From Actinomycetales bacterium (GTDB lineage: Bacteria > Actinomycetota > Actinomycetes > S36-B12): a stretch of 46,895 bases of DNA. The translations under genes and the position numbers were made by a program. Where the stretch lies: assembly GCA_018970765.1 (NCBI GenBank), contig JAGWVT010000013.1, positions 1 to 46,895 on the forward strand, given 5' to 3'. Shown one piece after another: positions 7,323 through 14,523 of this stretch (position 1 is the stretch's first letter; every line of letters starts with the position of its first letter). Below the pieces are notes generated by a model. That model did not search any database, was not told the origin of the DNA, and saw nothing but the letters and a program-made list of their open reading frames with translations.

Positions 7323-8249
7323 TCATGATGGGCCCAGAAGATCGTTGAGCGCCTCGTGCTGAGCTTCGAAGTCGGCTGGGCGGCGGCTCCTGAACTTCTC
7401 CAAGTTGTGCAACTTCCACTGGAGCGCCGGAAGTCGGTGAAGGTCGGCGAAGGGCAGTGCGCCCCACGTGGGGTCCAGTGCGAAGAAGGAGACCAGGAAC
7501 TCGCGCGCCTTCGGAGACAGAAGTTGGAGAACATCTCGGCGGAGTTGCCGGCGTGTGCCGTCCAGCTCGTCCACCGAAGGAATGTCGCCGGGAGTCATCC
7601 CCAGAAGCGACGACACGTAGAGGTCCTCGAGTGGCTTGTCTCGTCCCGCGAGGATCTCGTGCGGCGGCCTGTTGTGCCCGGCGAGGTAGACCGCGAACAC
7701 ATCGAGGTCACCGCTGCCGTACCCACCGATCTGGCTGCGGACCCAGACATCGAAAAGGTCCCGAGGATGCTGTCTGTCGAGCGCGGCGACTGCCTTGCCG
7801 GCGTAGACCTCCGCATCTGTCGCAAGTCGAGCGGTCACGTCCGTCGCGAACATCTCCTGCGCAGACGGGTGCAGGTCGACCATCCGCGGAGGCAGAACTG
7901 TGCCACGGAAGATCTGGTTGACCTCAATCTTGACCTCGGTCTGCCCGTCCGACACGAGCAGCTGGGTGTCATCCCCCGCCAGCCGACGAGGAGCGCGGGC
8001 CGAAAGTCCCATAGCGCTCGCCCGTTCGCGGACTCCATCGAGTTCGGCACCGATCGCTGCCAGTGCCTCCTCACGCGACAAACCAAGTGGCAAGAAGATC
8101 AGGTCCAGGTCGACGGACAGGCGAGAGACGGGCGACAGGAACAGGTTTATGGCCGTCCCGCCCTTGAGTGCGAAGGCGTCCGTCGCGAAGACGGCGGGCA
8201 CGAGTCGAAGCAGCAGTTGCACGGCTTGCTGGTACTCGGCGTTCAGCAT
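7323..8249 (-). CDS. abiEii: AbiEii-type nucleotidyltransferase toxin (type IV toxin-antitoxin)
   Basis: 308 residues. The nucleotidyltransferase core is at the N-terminus: ALKGGTAINLFL (Gly-Gly-Thr at 30-32) then LSVDLDLIFLP with the metal-binding Asp pair at 47 and 49, the signature of the AbiEii/DUF1814 group. Characterised members transfer nucleotides (GTP-binding NTase; MenT relatives modify tRNA acceptor ends) and halt growth during phage attack. The C-terminal ~150 residues are the helical part usual for the family, with WGALPFADLHRLPALQWKLH near the end. The start overlaps the antitoxin gene's stop by 7 bases, so the two are translationally coupled. Sits in the tRNA-Thr island, consistent with a mobile defence cassette. 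Confidence 0.85.
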   Translation of the reverse strand: MLNAEYQQAVQLLLRLVPAVFATDAFALKGGTAINLFLSPVSRLSVDLDLIFLPLGLSREEALAAIGAELDGVRERASAMGLSARAPRRLAGDDTQLLVSDGQTEVKIEVNQIFRGTVLPPRMVDLHPSAQEMFATDVTARLATDAEVYAGKAVAALDRQHPRDLFDVWVRSQIGGYGSGDLDVFAVYLAGHNRPPHEILAGRDKPLEDLYVSSLLGMTPGDIPSVDELDGTRRQLRRDVLQLLSPKAREFLVSFFALDPTWGALPFADLHRLPALQWKLHNLEKFRSRRPADFEAQHEALNDLLGPS

Positions 8250-9034
8250 GGCGGCAGGACCAGCATCGAGCCGTCGTCCATGGTGCCGATCCAGCGTGAG
8301 TTGCCACCGGTGGGCAACGCGTAGTCCCTTCGAAGCGCCTCAACATCGAGGTTGCCGACCCGCTCACCCCACTGAAGCGTCATTCGCACAGCTTTCACAC
8401 TGAGGCACTGCGAAAGGAGTTTCCCCAAAACCGGCGTTCGTAGCCCCGTCGTCGCCTCGAACAGGTGCATCGCCTCCTCCATGTCTTGACCCTGACCTGC
8501 ATCGCGGAGCAGTTCAACGACGGCGCGTTCGCGTGTGGATACGCGCACGCCAGCGGTCACGGCGGGAGGAGTGAAGATGCCGAGCTCGGCGACCTCGGCA
8601 GTGAAGAGCGACGTCGAGCGGTAGCGGTTCGGGAATTCGTGGGTGAACCACGCCGGGACGGCGCCTGACTTGTTTCCCCACAGAGTCAGTCGCTCGGCGA
8701 ACTCGACGTTGTGCCGGACTCCTTGCCAGGCAAGGGCGGTCCGCCCAGCCACATGCAGTCCGGGCATCCGCTCCTGCAACACCAACAGGCTCTGGTCGCG
8801 ATCCAACGGTGGCGAGGGCAGGCGATACAGGCCGGGACCGAGCCGCACGAGCCACCCCGACCGCGCATACTTGGCAGCGAGGTACGGCGATACGCCGAAG
8901 GCTTCCAAGTCGTGCAGGCTCAATGGGCGTCCGGGAACCGCCCCGGACACCAGGTCTCTGATTAGAGATCCGCCAGTTATTGAACCCACAGGGCAAATAG
9001 TATCCACATTCTTAAACATGAGCACCCGAACCAT
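8243..9034 (-). CDS. abiEi: AbiEi antitoxin / transcriptional autoregulator (type IV toxin-antitoxin)
   Basis: 263 residues as drawn. Residues ~30-75 form a winged helix (LHDLEAFGVSPYLAAKYARS then GWLVRLGPGLYRLP), the AbiEi N-terminal DNA-binding module; the following region (GRTALAWQGV, LTLWG, PAWFTHEF) fits the AbiEi C-terminal antitoxin domain. In characterised pairs AbiEi represses its own promoter by binding inverted repeats and blocks toxin action without binding the toxin. The precise start is open: ATG-like starts at 9034 and 9019 both lie at the end of the integrase fragment, so the promoter must lie inside that relic DNA. Upstream partner of AbiEii with a 7-base overlap. Confidence 0.8.
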   Translation of the reverse strand: MVRVLMFKNVDTICPVGSITGGSLIRDLVSGAVPGRPLSLHDLEAFGVSPYLAAKYARSGWLVRLGPGLYRLPSPPLDRDQSLLVLQERMPGLHVAGRTALAWQGVRHNVEFAERLTLWGNKSGAVPAWFTHEFPNRYRSTSLFTAEVAELGIFTPPAVTAGVRVSTRERAVVELLRDAGQGQDMEEAMHLFEATTGLRTPVLGKLLSQCLSVKAVRMTLQWGERVGNLDVEALRRDYALPTGGNSRWIGTMDDGSMLVLPPC

Positions 9035-9290
9035 GAATCACCATTGCCTGGGCGAGGGTCTGGTCGGTAATGCCCGAGTAGAACCGGCGGACGGTCTCGG
9101 GGTCCTTCCAGGATCCCTGCTGGAGCAGGACCTCCTCGGTGTTCTTCCACTCGTGCAGGGCCGTGTTCGCGTAGCGATCACGCAGGGAGTGCATAGTGAA
9201 CCGCAGGAGCCTTGAGACCGCTCGCACTCTGATGAACAAGGTGCCCGAGGTCACGATCTGGTTCTGGATCATCAAGATCCTGTGCACCAC
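9012..9290 (-). pseudogene. Tyrosine recombinase (integrase), C-terminal fragment
   Basis: The frame carries FTMHSLRDRYANTALHEW followed by EEVLLQQGSWKDPETVRRFY, that is the His-x-x-Arg box, the Trp/His position and the catalytic Tyr (RRFYSG) of phage-type tyrosine recombinases. The first Arg box, the Lys strand and the whole N-terminal and arm-binding domains are missing. Sequence above about 9230 belongs to another gene read on the opposite strand (COG4705 fragment), so the first ~25 codons of this frame are not integrase. Its position near one end of a tRNA-bounded island fits the original integrase. Not functional. Confidence 0.7.
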
Positions 9291-9315
9291 CGTCGGAGAG
9301 TCCGCAGCGGACTAG
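9232..9315 (+). pseudogene. COG4705-type membrane protein, 5' fragment
   Basis: On the plus strand an ATG at 9232 opens a 27-residue peptide containing KVPEVTIWFWIIKILCTTVG and ending ESAAD-stop. This resembles the start of COG4705 membrane-anchored proteins (DUF347 repeats), typically K-V-P-E-V-T-x-x-F-W-x-I-K-x-L-x-T-T-V-G-E-T-x-A-D. The frame is cut exactly where the 97-bp holB-derived segment begins: the TAG uses the first base of that segment. It is therefore the broken 5' end of a longer gene. The match is by memory of the family motif. Confidence 0.55.
9299..9313. repeat. Short palindrome at the fragment junction
   Basis: AGTCCG-CAG-CGGACT is a perfect 6-bp inverted repeat with a 3-base loop, placed at the end of the COG4705 fragment and one base short of the holB-derived segment at 9315. 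It could be a breakage-prone hairpin or chance. Confidence 0.4.
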
Positions 9316-9908
9316 CAACTGAGGATGCCGACGCAGTAACCCAACCGCGTGAGTCTGCGGAAGCCGATGCGGTGCGAGCCGAGTACGGCAGTGCCAGCGG
9401 CGAAGCGCCACACAATGAACCGCGAATGGTCATTGATCCCCGTCAACGCCTTCAACTCGGTGCCGTCAGACAGCAGGATCCCCCCGACCACATCCATCTG
9501 CCACAACTCCATCGCCGTCCCCCGCTCCCACCGCTTGAACTTGCGATCTCGCCGACGCCGCGCACCCGGATCAATCTGCGCATGCCGCCTCAACAACCGG
9601 TAAATCCCCGACCGTGACGGCAAGGGCTCCACCCCCTCCCGCGTCAACTCATGCAACAACCGGCACGGCCCCCAATCCGGATTCAACCGCCGCAACTCCA
9701 ACACCACCGCGTCCACTGACGCCGGCATCTGAAGCGAACACCCCTTCGGCCGATGCGACCGATCCGCCAACGCAGCCAGACCACTCCGCTCATACCGGGC
9801 CAACCAGGCATGCACCGTCTGACGCGACACGTTGAAACGCCGCGCCACCTCGACCACCGACTCACCGTCGTGGACCACAAACGACACCGCTTGATACCTC
9901 TGCTCCAT
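9312..9908 (-). pseudogene. IS481-family transposase, 3' end lost
   Basis: Start ATG at 9908 (MEQRYQAVSFV). A helix-turn-helix (VVEVARRFNVSRQTVHAWLA) is followed by the HTH linker typical of IS481 (LAALADRSHRPKG) and the start of the DDE core: WQMDVVGG (first Asp) and INDHSRFIV (second Asp). Immediately after, at 9411, the reading frame enters the antisense strand of the holB-derived segment (WRFAAGTAVLGSHRIG...) and stops at 9312. The third catalytic residue (Glu) and the rest of the core are missing, so transposition is impossible. Upstream bases 9939-9966 resemble an IS481 terminal repeat (TGTG...TTTCGGCTGATGCTTGAC on the minus strand). Confidence 0.8.
9315..9411 (+). repeat. 97-bp copy of an internal holB segment, inverted relative to holB
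   Basis: Bases 9315-9411 equal the reverse complement of 14880-14976 with a single difference (C at 9401 versus T in holB). In this copy the plus strand encodes the holB peptide ATEDADAVTQPRESAEADAV and onward; in the genuine holB this piece lies in the middle of an uninterrupted domain, so holB is the source. The copy ends abruptly on both sides, against a COG4705 fragment on the left and the transposase on the right. Confidence 0.9.
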
Positions 9909-9938
9909 GACACTCAGCTCCACCAACATGCCAAGGAG

Positions 9939-10015
9939 TGTCAAGCATCAGCCGAAACCACACACATGGAGCCGCCTCAGGGATTTGAACCCTGGACCTA
10001 CGCATTACGAGTGCG
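9939..10015 (-). repeat. Right direct repeat (att-like), overlapping the intact tRNA-Thr
   Basis: Partner of 6054-6133. It covers the 28 bases flanking the tRNA 3' end (9939-9966) and the 3' 49 bases of the tRNA. The 28-base flank lies 31 bases upstream of the transposase ATG and has the look of an IS481 end, so the duplicated unit may be 'IS end plus tRNA 3' half' instead of a pure attachment core. Confidence 0.75.
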
Positions 10016-10041
10016 TTGCTCTACCCCTGAGCTAAGGCGGC
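9967..10041 (-). tRNA. tRNA-Thr, anticodon CGT
   Basis: The minus strand folds as a full cloverleaf: acceptor GCCGCCT/AGGCGGC, D-arm GCTC..GAGC, anticodon stem ACGCA/TGCGT around loop CTCGTAA (anticodon CGT, reads ACG), T-arm CAGGG-TTCAAAT-CCCTG, discriminator T, and an encoded CCA. 75 bases including CCA. Its 3' end borders the mobile island; the acceptor, anticodon and T stems pair without mismatch, so it should be functional. Confidence 0.95.
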
Positions 10042-10100
10042 GCAAGGCGCATGTTACCGGATGGACTTGTCGTCCTCAACGCTGCGATATGTGTGCGCGT

Positions 10101-12026
10101 TCAACTCACGCGTCGCTCGGAAGTGCCGAGGATCGGATCCGTATTGTCATTCCAGATGAGTTCATAGCGGTCACCATTTGCGGTAACCGTTGCATGAACA
10201 TCACTATTTTCATCCCAGATGACCGTTCCAGAAACAGGCAGATCATCAAAAAGTTTCACCCGATTGAGAGTGAACTGCACTGTATCGAAGCCAACCGCCT
10301 TCCATGAACCACCGCGCAGTCCAGCACCAGAGATGGTGTCACCTTCCGGTGCGATGCGCCAACGATTGAACATGTCGGCAATAGTTCGAGCTACGGCGAT
10401 ACGTGTCTCCATCGGCCCCGTAGTGCGCGAAAACGCGGAGACTAAACGCACCGGGGCTTCTATGGCCGCGCATTCACCGCCAGCCCCATCCACCACTGCT
10501 TGGGGAGCCTGAATGAATGCTTGGATGAGCCCATCAACACAGTCGGTTCCTGTAAGTCCATGCGTGCCACTTGCGACAACAATCTGACGAGAATTCGGGA
10601 ACTGATCCGCGACGATGGCTCCCTCACGAACAGTCGTGACTAGGTCTAGGTCACCGGACAGGATGAGAGTTGGCTGGTTTGAGTAATTCCCCGCCAGGGG
10701 CATGGGCGGATGGGATGGATATCTTGCCGATGCGGGCCAATCAAGACACGATTCCTGATCCCACCAATTGGATTGCATGAACTCGTCAACCTTGAATGGT
10801 GCGTACAACTTGGGATTTGCGGCACGGCCATCGCGGACGGCGGCAAGGTACTGCGCATCCCGACTACCTGCTGGCCTACTCATGTCCACGATTTGCGGGT
10901 AATCCTGGCAGATCACCGCATACATCAGTCCCTGATTTGATTCCGTCGAGCCATCTCCCTGAGGCATGGACCCCGCACCTGAGGCTTCATTGAGCACGCG
11001 ACCTAGTGGCAGCCAGTCACCCACCAATCCGGCCCGTAGCGCAGCATCAATATCGGCGTACGTGATACCTCCGTAGCCAGCCCCGATGATCGCATCGAGA
11101 AGTGCAACAGGCTCGATCACAACCGTGGTGCGCGAACCGTTCGAAGTCGGAGCTTTCACTCGAATCGAAGAGCGACGCAGGATCTTGAGGACCCTAGCTA
11201 GCCGATTCGCGCTCGTCCCAGGAATCTGAGCACAGCTGGGGGCACGGCTACATGCCAGGTTCAGCGCATCGACGATGGAGGGCCCGATGGTCTCCACCCA
11301 TCCACGCTCGCCGAAGACGGGATAAGCACTGTCAAGGAGCAGAGTTCGGGTGAGATCGGGATGACGCCCCGCAAAAACCTGCCCGAAGAAAGTGCCGTAC
11401 GAAACTCCGTAGATGTTTGACGGACCCAGCTGCAGAGCATTGATGATTGCTGCGAGATCATCAGCCGCTAGCGCGGTGCCGAAAAGGTCGAAGTGGTCCC
11501 CGAGTACTTCGGCACATGCCGAGATGGATTCGCGCCAGGTGTCATATTGATTCATTTGCTCGTCGCAGGCCACTGCTGCGGATTGGCCCGTTCCGCGTTG
11601 GTCGACGACCAGAAGTCCACGCCGGCGAAGTTCATCGCCAAAGGATTCAGCGAAGTCGGTTCCGCTTGCAATCGATCCATAACCAGGACCACCCTGAAGC
11701 GCAACGATGGTTGAATTGCTCGCGTCCTTCGGAGCAGCTGCAGCCCCTTGCAATGAACCTGTGGGCAGGGTCAGCGCGAAGCTGACCTGAAAAGTCATGG
11801 ACGCGGGATCGGCAGGGTCCCACGGGCGCGTCAGACTCCCACACCACGCTTGAGAGCCATCGACTTCGACCGCGTCGCAGGCGGTGAGCGAGACCGAGCC
11901 GACGTTCAAGGTTTTCGGGTTGGCTGCGAATGCCGACGGTGGCATGAAAGGAATTGCAAGTACAACAATGAGGGTCGCAGTAATTGAGGAATGCGCGAGT
12001 TTGCTTAGCCAGCGCTTGTCAGCCAC
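10101..12026 (-). CDS. Secreted TAP-like alpha/beta hydrolase (peptidase S33 type) with extra C-terminal domain
   Basis: About 641 residues. GTG at 12026 is preferred over the TTG at 12044 because AAGGA lies 6 bases upstream; residues 1-35 are a Sec signal ending PPSAFAA. Hydrolase core: oxyanion-region GGPGYGS (112-118), VDQRGTGQS (141-149) and nucleophile elbow GVSYG with Ser209. Late motifs ILSGDLDLVTT (Asp) and ASGTHGLT (His) complete the triad, the arrangement of tripeptidyl aminopeptidases and prolyl aminopeptidases. After the His come about 120 residues (SWKAVGFDTVQFTLNRVK, VSGTVIWDENSD) that look like an added beta-rich domain. Likely clips peptides outside the cell. In tandem with the next hydrolase, 35 bases downstream of it. 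Confidence 0.8.
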   Translation of the reverse strand: MADKRWLSKLAHSSITATLIVVLAIPFMPPSAFAANPKTLNVGSVSLTACDAVEVDGSQAWCGSLTRPWDPADPASMTFQVSFALTLPTGSLQGAAAAPKDASNSTIVALQGGPGYGSIASGTDFAESFGDELRRRGLLVVDQRGTGQSAAVACDEQMNQYDTWRESISACAEVLGDHFDLFGTALAADDLAAIINALQLGPSNIYGVSYGTFFGQVFAGRHPDLTRTLLLDSAYPVFGERGWVETIGPSIVDALNLACSRAPSCAQIPGTSANRLARVLKILRRSSIRVKAPTSNGSRTTVVIEPVALLDAIIGAGYGGITYADIDAALRAGLVGDWLPLGRVLNEASGAGSMPQGDGSTESNQGLMYAVICQDYPQIVDMSRPAGSRDAQYLAAVRDGRAANPKLYAPFKVDEFMQSNWWDQESCLDWPASARYPSHPPMPLAGNYSNQPTLILSGDLDLVTTVREGAIVADQFPNSRQIVVASGTHGLTGTDCVDGLIQAFIQAPQAVVDGAGGECAAIEAPVRLVSAFSRTTGPMETRIAVARTIADMFNRWRIAPEGDTISGAGLRGGSWKAVGFDTVQFTLNRVKLFDDLPVSGTVIWDENSDVHATVTANGDRYELIWNDNTDPILGTSERRVS

Positions 12027-12061
12027 CAACGATCCTTCCCGCAAACCGGAGCACCTTGCGG

Positions 12062-13627
12062 CTACTTGCAGACCGTTCCTTGAGGGGGAAGTGCGCCGGT
12101 GAGGAAATAGTCATCAACTGCATCGGTGATGCAGGAGGATCCCTCGTTGTATGCGGTGTGGTTGTAGCTGTCCCAGGTAATGAGGCGACCATTTTCGAGT
12201 TGCTCACTGACTCTCAGACCCCACTCGTGCGGCGTAGCTGGATCGTTGAGCGTGGAAACGATGAGGATTGGGGCCGACCCCTTGGCCGTCACTTCCATCA
12301 TGGGCGTGTCCTCAACCGCTGGCCAGTCATTGCAAGAGAGCACGCCCCAGGCCAAGGCTCGACCGAACGTTGGTGCGATGTCTTGCCAATTACGCGCCAA
12401 ACTGCGGACCTGATCAACACTGATGTCATACGGCCGGTCTAAACAAGTGACGGCATAGAACGCTTCAGAAGAGTTGTCCATGTACTTACCATCAGGTCCA
12501 CGGCTGATGCGTACGTCAAGCATCTCGAGGAGTTGTGTTGCGTCCTGGTCGACGACTGCAGCTTTGAGGCCGTCTAGGAGTTCCGGGTAGTCGTATTCCG
12601 GGAAGTACAGGTAGGACAGCACCGTCCATGAGGCAACAGGTTCATTCACGACACGATCGCCGACCAGCATGGGGTTGCTGTCAAGGCTCTGCAACCACGC
12701 TCGTAAGGCGGTCGCAACCTTTGTCGCATCGCCGGGAAATGGACAATCCGACTGCTCGGCACAGTAGCGAGCGAAATCGTTGAATGCGACTTCAAAGCCC
12801 TTGGCCTGACCCAAGGACAACTGTTGGAGATCAAGATCCGCAGGCAGGATGCCGTCGAGGACCATGCGTCCGACATTCGTCGGAAAGAGTTCGGCGTAGA
12901 CCAGGCCGAGCATCGAGCCATAGGACTTGCCTAGGTAGTTCAGATAAGGCTCCCCCAGGACTGCTCTGACGATGTCCATGTCGCGCGCAACATCTTGCGT
13001 GCTCATGTGTCGAAATACTGGGTCGCTGCTCTGTTCGCAGCCCTTTCCAGGCCAGGTGTTGGCGTCGACTAGTTGTTGCTCCTCGAACGGGGTATCGGGC
13101 GTGCCGTCGACGACGAGGTACTCGTCCAATTGCTCATCCGTCATGCATTCGACGGGGGTGCTCTGCCCCACCCCGCGTGGATCGAATCCGACGATGTCAA
13201 AGTTTTCAGTAATCTGCGGCGTCACTATGAAGGATGCCGCCTGCGCGTACTCCACGGCACTTCCACCGGGGCCGCCTGGGTTGACCAATAGCGAGCCAAT
13301 CGCCTTACCAGTAGCCGGCACTTTCGTCAGCGCCAGGTCAATCGCCGGCCCATCCGGGGTGCTGTAATCCAAGGGCACCTGAATGGTGGCGCACTCAGCA
13401 GATCCACATTCGGTCCAAGTGATGTCCTGCTGGTAGAACTGCTCAAGTCCGCTAGGGGCTGGAGTGCTTGCCGACGGGCTGGGAAGCGGCCGAGGCATCA
13501 CAGTTGAGCCTTCGACCCCCCGAAACGCGAGAAAGGCCACGACGCCGATAACGGTTCCCCAGGTGATCACAAAGGCGACGACCAAGGATCCAATCAGTAC
13601 CCCAAGGGTGGTGCCACGGCTCGCCAT
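12062..13627 (-). CDS. Membrane-anchored TAP-like alpha/beta hydrolase (peptidase S33 type)
   Basis: 521 residues from the ATG at 13627; a longer frame to 13849 overlaps the divergent gene and is rejected. A single N-terminal helix (about 9-35, VLIGSLVVAFVITWGTVIGV) is followed by a Ser/Pro linker, then the hydrolase: VNPGGPGGSA (115-124), GFDPRGVGQS (147-156), elbow GKSYG with Ser235. Near the end, ILIVSTLNDPATPHEWG (Asp) and YNHTAYNEGSSCI (His) follow the TAP C-terminal domain pattern. Homologues hydrolyse N-terminal tri- or dipeptides. A TAP-like hydrolase beside holB is also found in Streptomyces (SCO3540-SCO3541 by memory), so this one is probably the core gene. Confidence 0.82.
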   Translation of the reverse strand: MASRGTTLGVLIGSLVVAFVITWGTVIGVVAFLAFRGVEGSTVMPRPLPSPSASTPAPSGLEQFYQQDITWTECGSAECATIQVPLDYSTPDGPAIDLALTKVPATGKAIGSLLVNPGGPGGSAVEYAQAASFIVTPQITENFDIVGFDPRGVGQSTPVECMTDEQLDEYLVVDGTPDTPFEEQQLVDANTWPGKGCEQSSDPVFRHMSTQDVARDMDIVRAVLGEPYLNYLGKSYGSMLGLVYAELFPTNVGRMVLDGILPADLDLQQLSLGQAKGFEVAFNDFARYCAEQSDCPFPGDATKVATALRAWLQSLDSNPMLVGDRVVNEPVASWTVLSYLYFPEYDYPELLDGLKAAVVDQDATQLLEMLDVRISRGPDGKYMDNSSEAFYAVTCLDRPYDISVDQVRSLARNWQDIAPTFGRALAWGVLSCNDWPAVEDTPMMEVTAKGSAPILIVSTLNDPATPHEWGLRVSEQLENGRLITWDSYNHTAYNEGSSCITDAVDDYFLTGALPPQGTVCK

Positions 13628-13645
13628 ACGACGTACCGTATCCCG

Positions 13646-14506
13646 ATGGGCCGGGGTCGACGCGAGCCAGCGGATCTGGCAAAGGTTGTAGAGCAGGGCG
13701 TGCAGCTCGGCATAGATGCCGTGGATGGCCTTCGAGCCGCCATCGGTCAACCGACAGCAGCCGGACGAGTACGAGCTTTGGAGCGACAAAACCGCCACAT
13801 TCAGGCACAACACCAGCGCGCTCTTACGCGATTCCGACACCGCCTCCAACGTGCCCGCCAGCAGCGCATCGTCGGGACCAGCCTCGCAGGAGTAGCTGGG
13901 ACCTTGGGCCTGCTTGACCTAGTAATCGAAGGCGTCAGCAGCGCGTCGGGCGTGTTCGGGCCGGCCTGGTTGTGGTGCGGTACTGCCGGGGTCGCCGCTG
14001 TGATTGCGGTCAAGGGGTCGTTAACACTGCGTCATGCCCAGGCACCTCAGGCCCCCGTTCTTGCGCTGGCGCCGCCGCCACCACTGCCACTAGGCGCCCG
14101 AGGGGCCGCGGAGGTGGCTCGCCTGGCGAGTGTGCGATTGAAGCTCAACGACGTTGCCAGTGCGGTCAGCCGATTGCATCCAGATGCGGCCACTGAGCTC
14201 CGCCGTGCAGATCGCGAGGCTGCGGGGCCCTTGAATACTTTGGCAGAGCGTTTGGCTCTGCTGCACCAGATCGCGAAGGACCTTCCAGGTTCTGCTGCTG
14301 CCCTAGCTAGTGCGGAATCTGCCCAGGTGGTGGCTGGGCGATTAGCCGATGGTTGTCAACGCTACGAGGAATTGCTCGCTGCAGCCGCTCGGCTTCTCGC
14401 GGCACCCGATCAAACGCGCTCGACGGAGGAGGTACTGGGGCCAGCGGTGGCCTCCATGGTGGCGTACGCCCACGGGTTGCAGCAGGCCTCCACGCTCTAC
14501 GAATAG
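13646..14506 (+). CDS. Membrane protein with helical tail, PspM-like at best
   Basis: 286 residues. A basic N-terminal coiled stretch (ALERQNRHIQAQHQRALTRF) leads to a hydrophobic region (about 78-125) with two potential helices, a Pro-rich spacer (ALAPPPPLPLG), and an Ala-rich all-helical C-terminal half (about 155-285). The order 'helical N-term, two helices, Pro linker, helical tail' recalls the actinobacterial PspM envelope-stress protein, but I cannot confirm homology. It diverges from the anchored hydrolase with only 18 bases between starts (ATG at 13646), so the two promoters must overlap the opposing genes. Its 3' end converges on holB 17 bases away. Confidence 0.5.
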   Translation: MGRGRREPADLAKVVEQGVQLGIDAVDGLRAAIGQPTAAGRVRALERQNRHIQAQHQRALTRFRHRLQRARQQRIVGTSLAGVAGTLGLLDLVIEGVSSASGVFGPAWLWCGTAGVAAVIAVKGSLTLRHAQAPQAPVLALAPPPPLPLGARGAAEVARLASVRLKLNDVASAVSRLHPDAATELRRADREAAGPLNTLAERLALLHQIAKDLPGSAAALASAESAQVVAGRLADGCQRYEELLAAAARLLAAPDQTRSTEEVLGPAVASMVAYAHGLQQASTLYE

Positions 14507-14523
14507 CGCGCTGACCGCTCGAG

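Larger units (their letters stand above)
6054..10015. mobile_element. tRNA-Thr integrated island with AbiE defence operon
   Basis: A ~3.9-kb segment bounded by direct repeats at a tRNA gene. Contents from left: broken DUF3024 gene, coiled-coil membrane protein, AbiEii toxin and AbiEi antitoxin, integrase C-terminal fragment, COG4705 fragment, a 97-bp copy of holB and a truncated IS481-family transposase next to the tRNA. The only integrase trace lacks its first Arg box, so the element cannot excise by itself. The flanking right side is conserved core genome, the left side accessory. Alternative reading: not one clean element but a small hot-spot built by successive insertions and deletions, or partly an assembly artefact at short repeats. 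The intact AbiE pair suggests selection keeps that part. Confidence 0.65.

Noticed and set aside
7356-8324. 322-residue plus-strand frame opposite AbiEii
   Set aside because: It is the antisense of a clear AbiEii gene, rich in Arg and Gln with no domain; typical shadow in high-G+C DNA.
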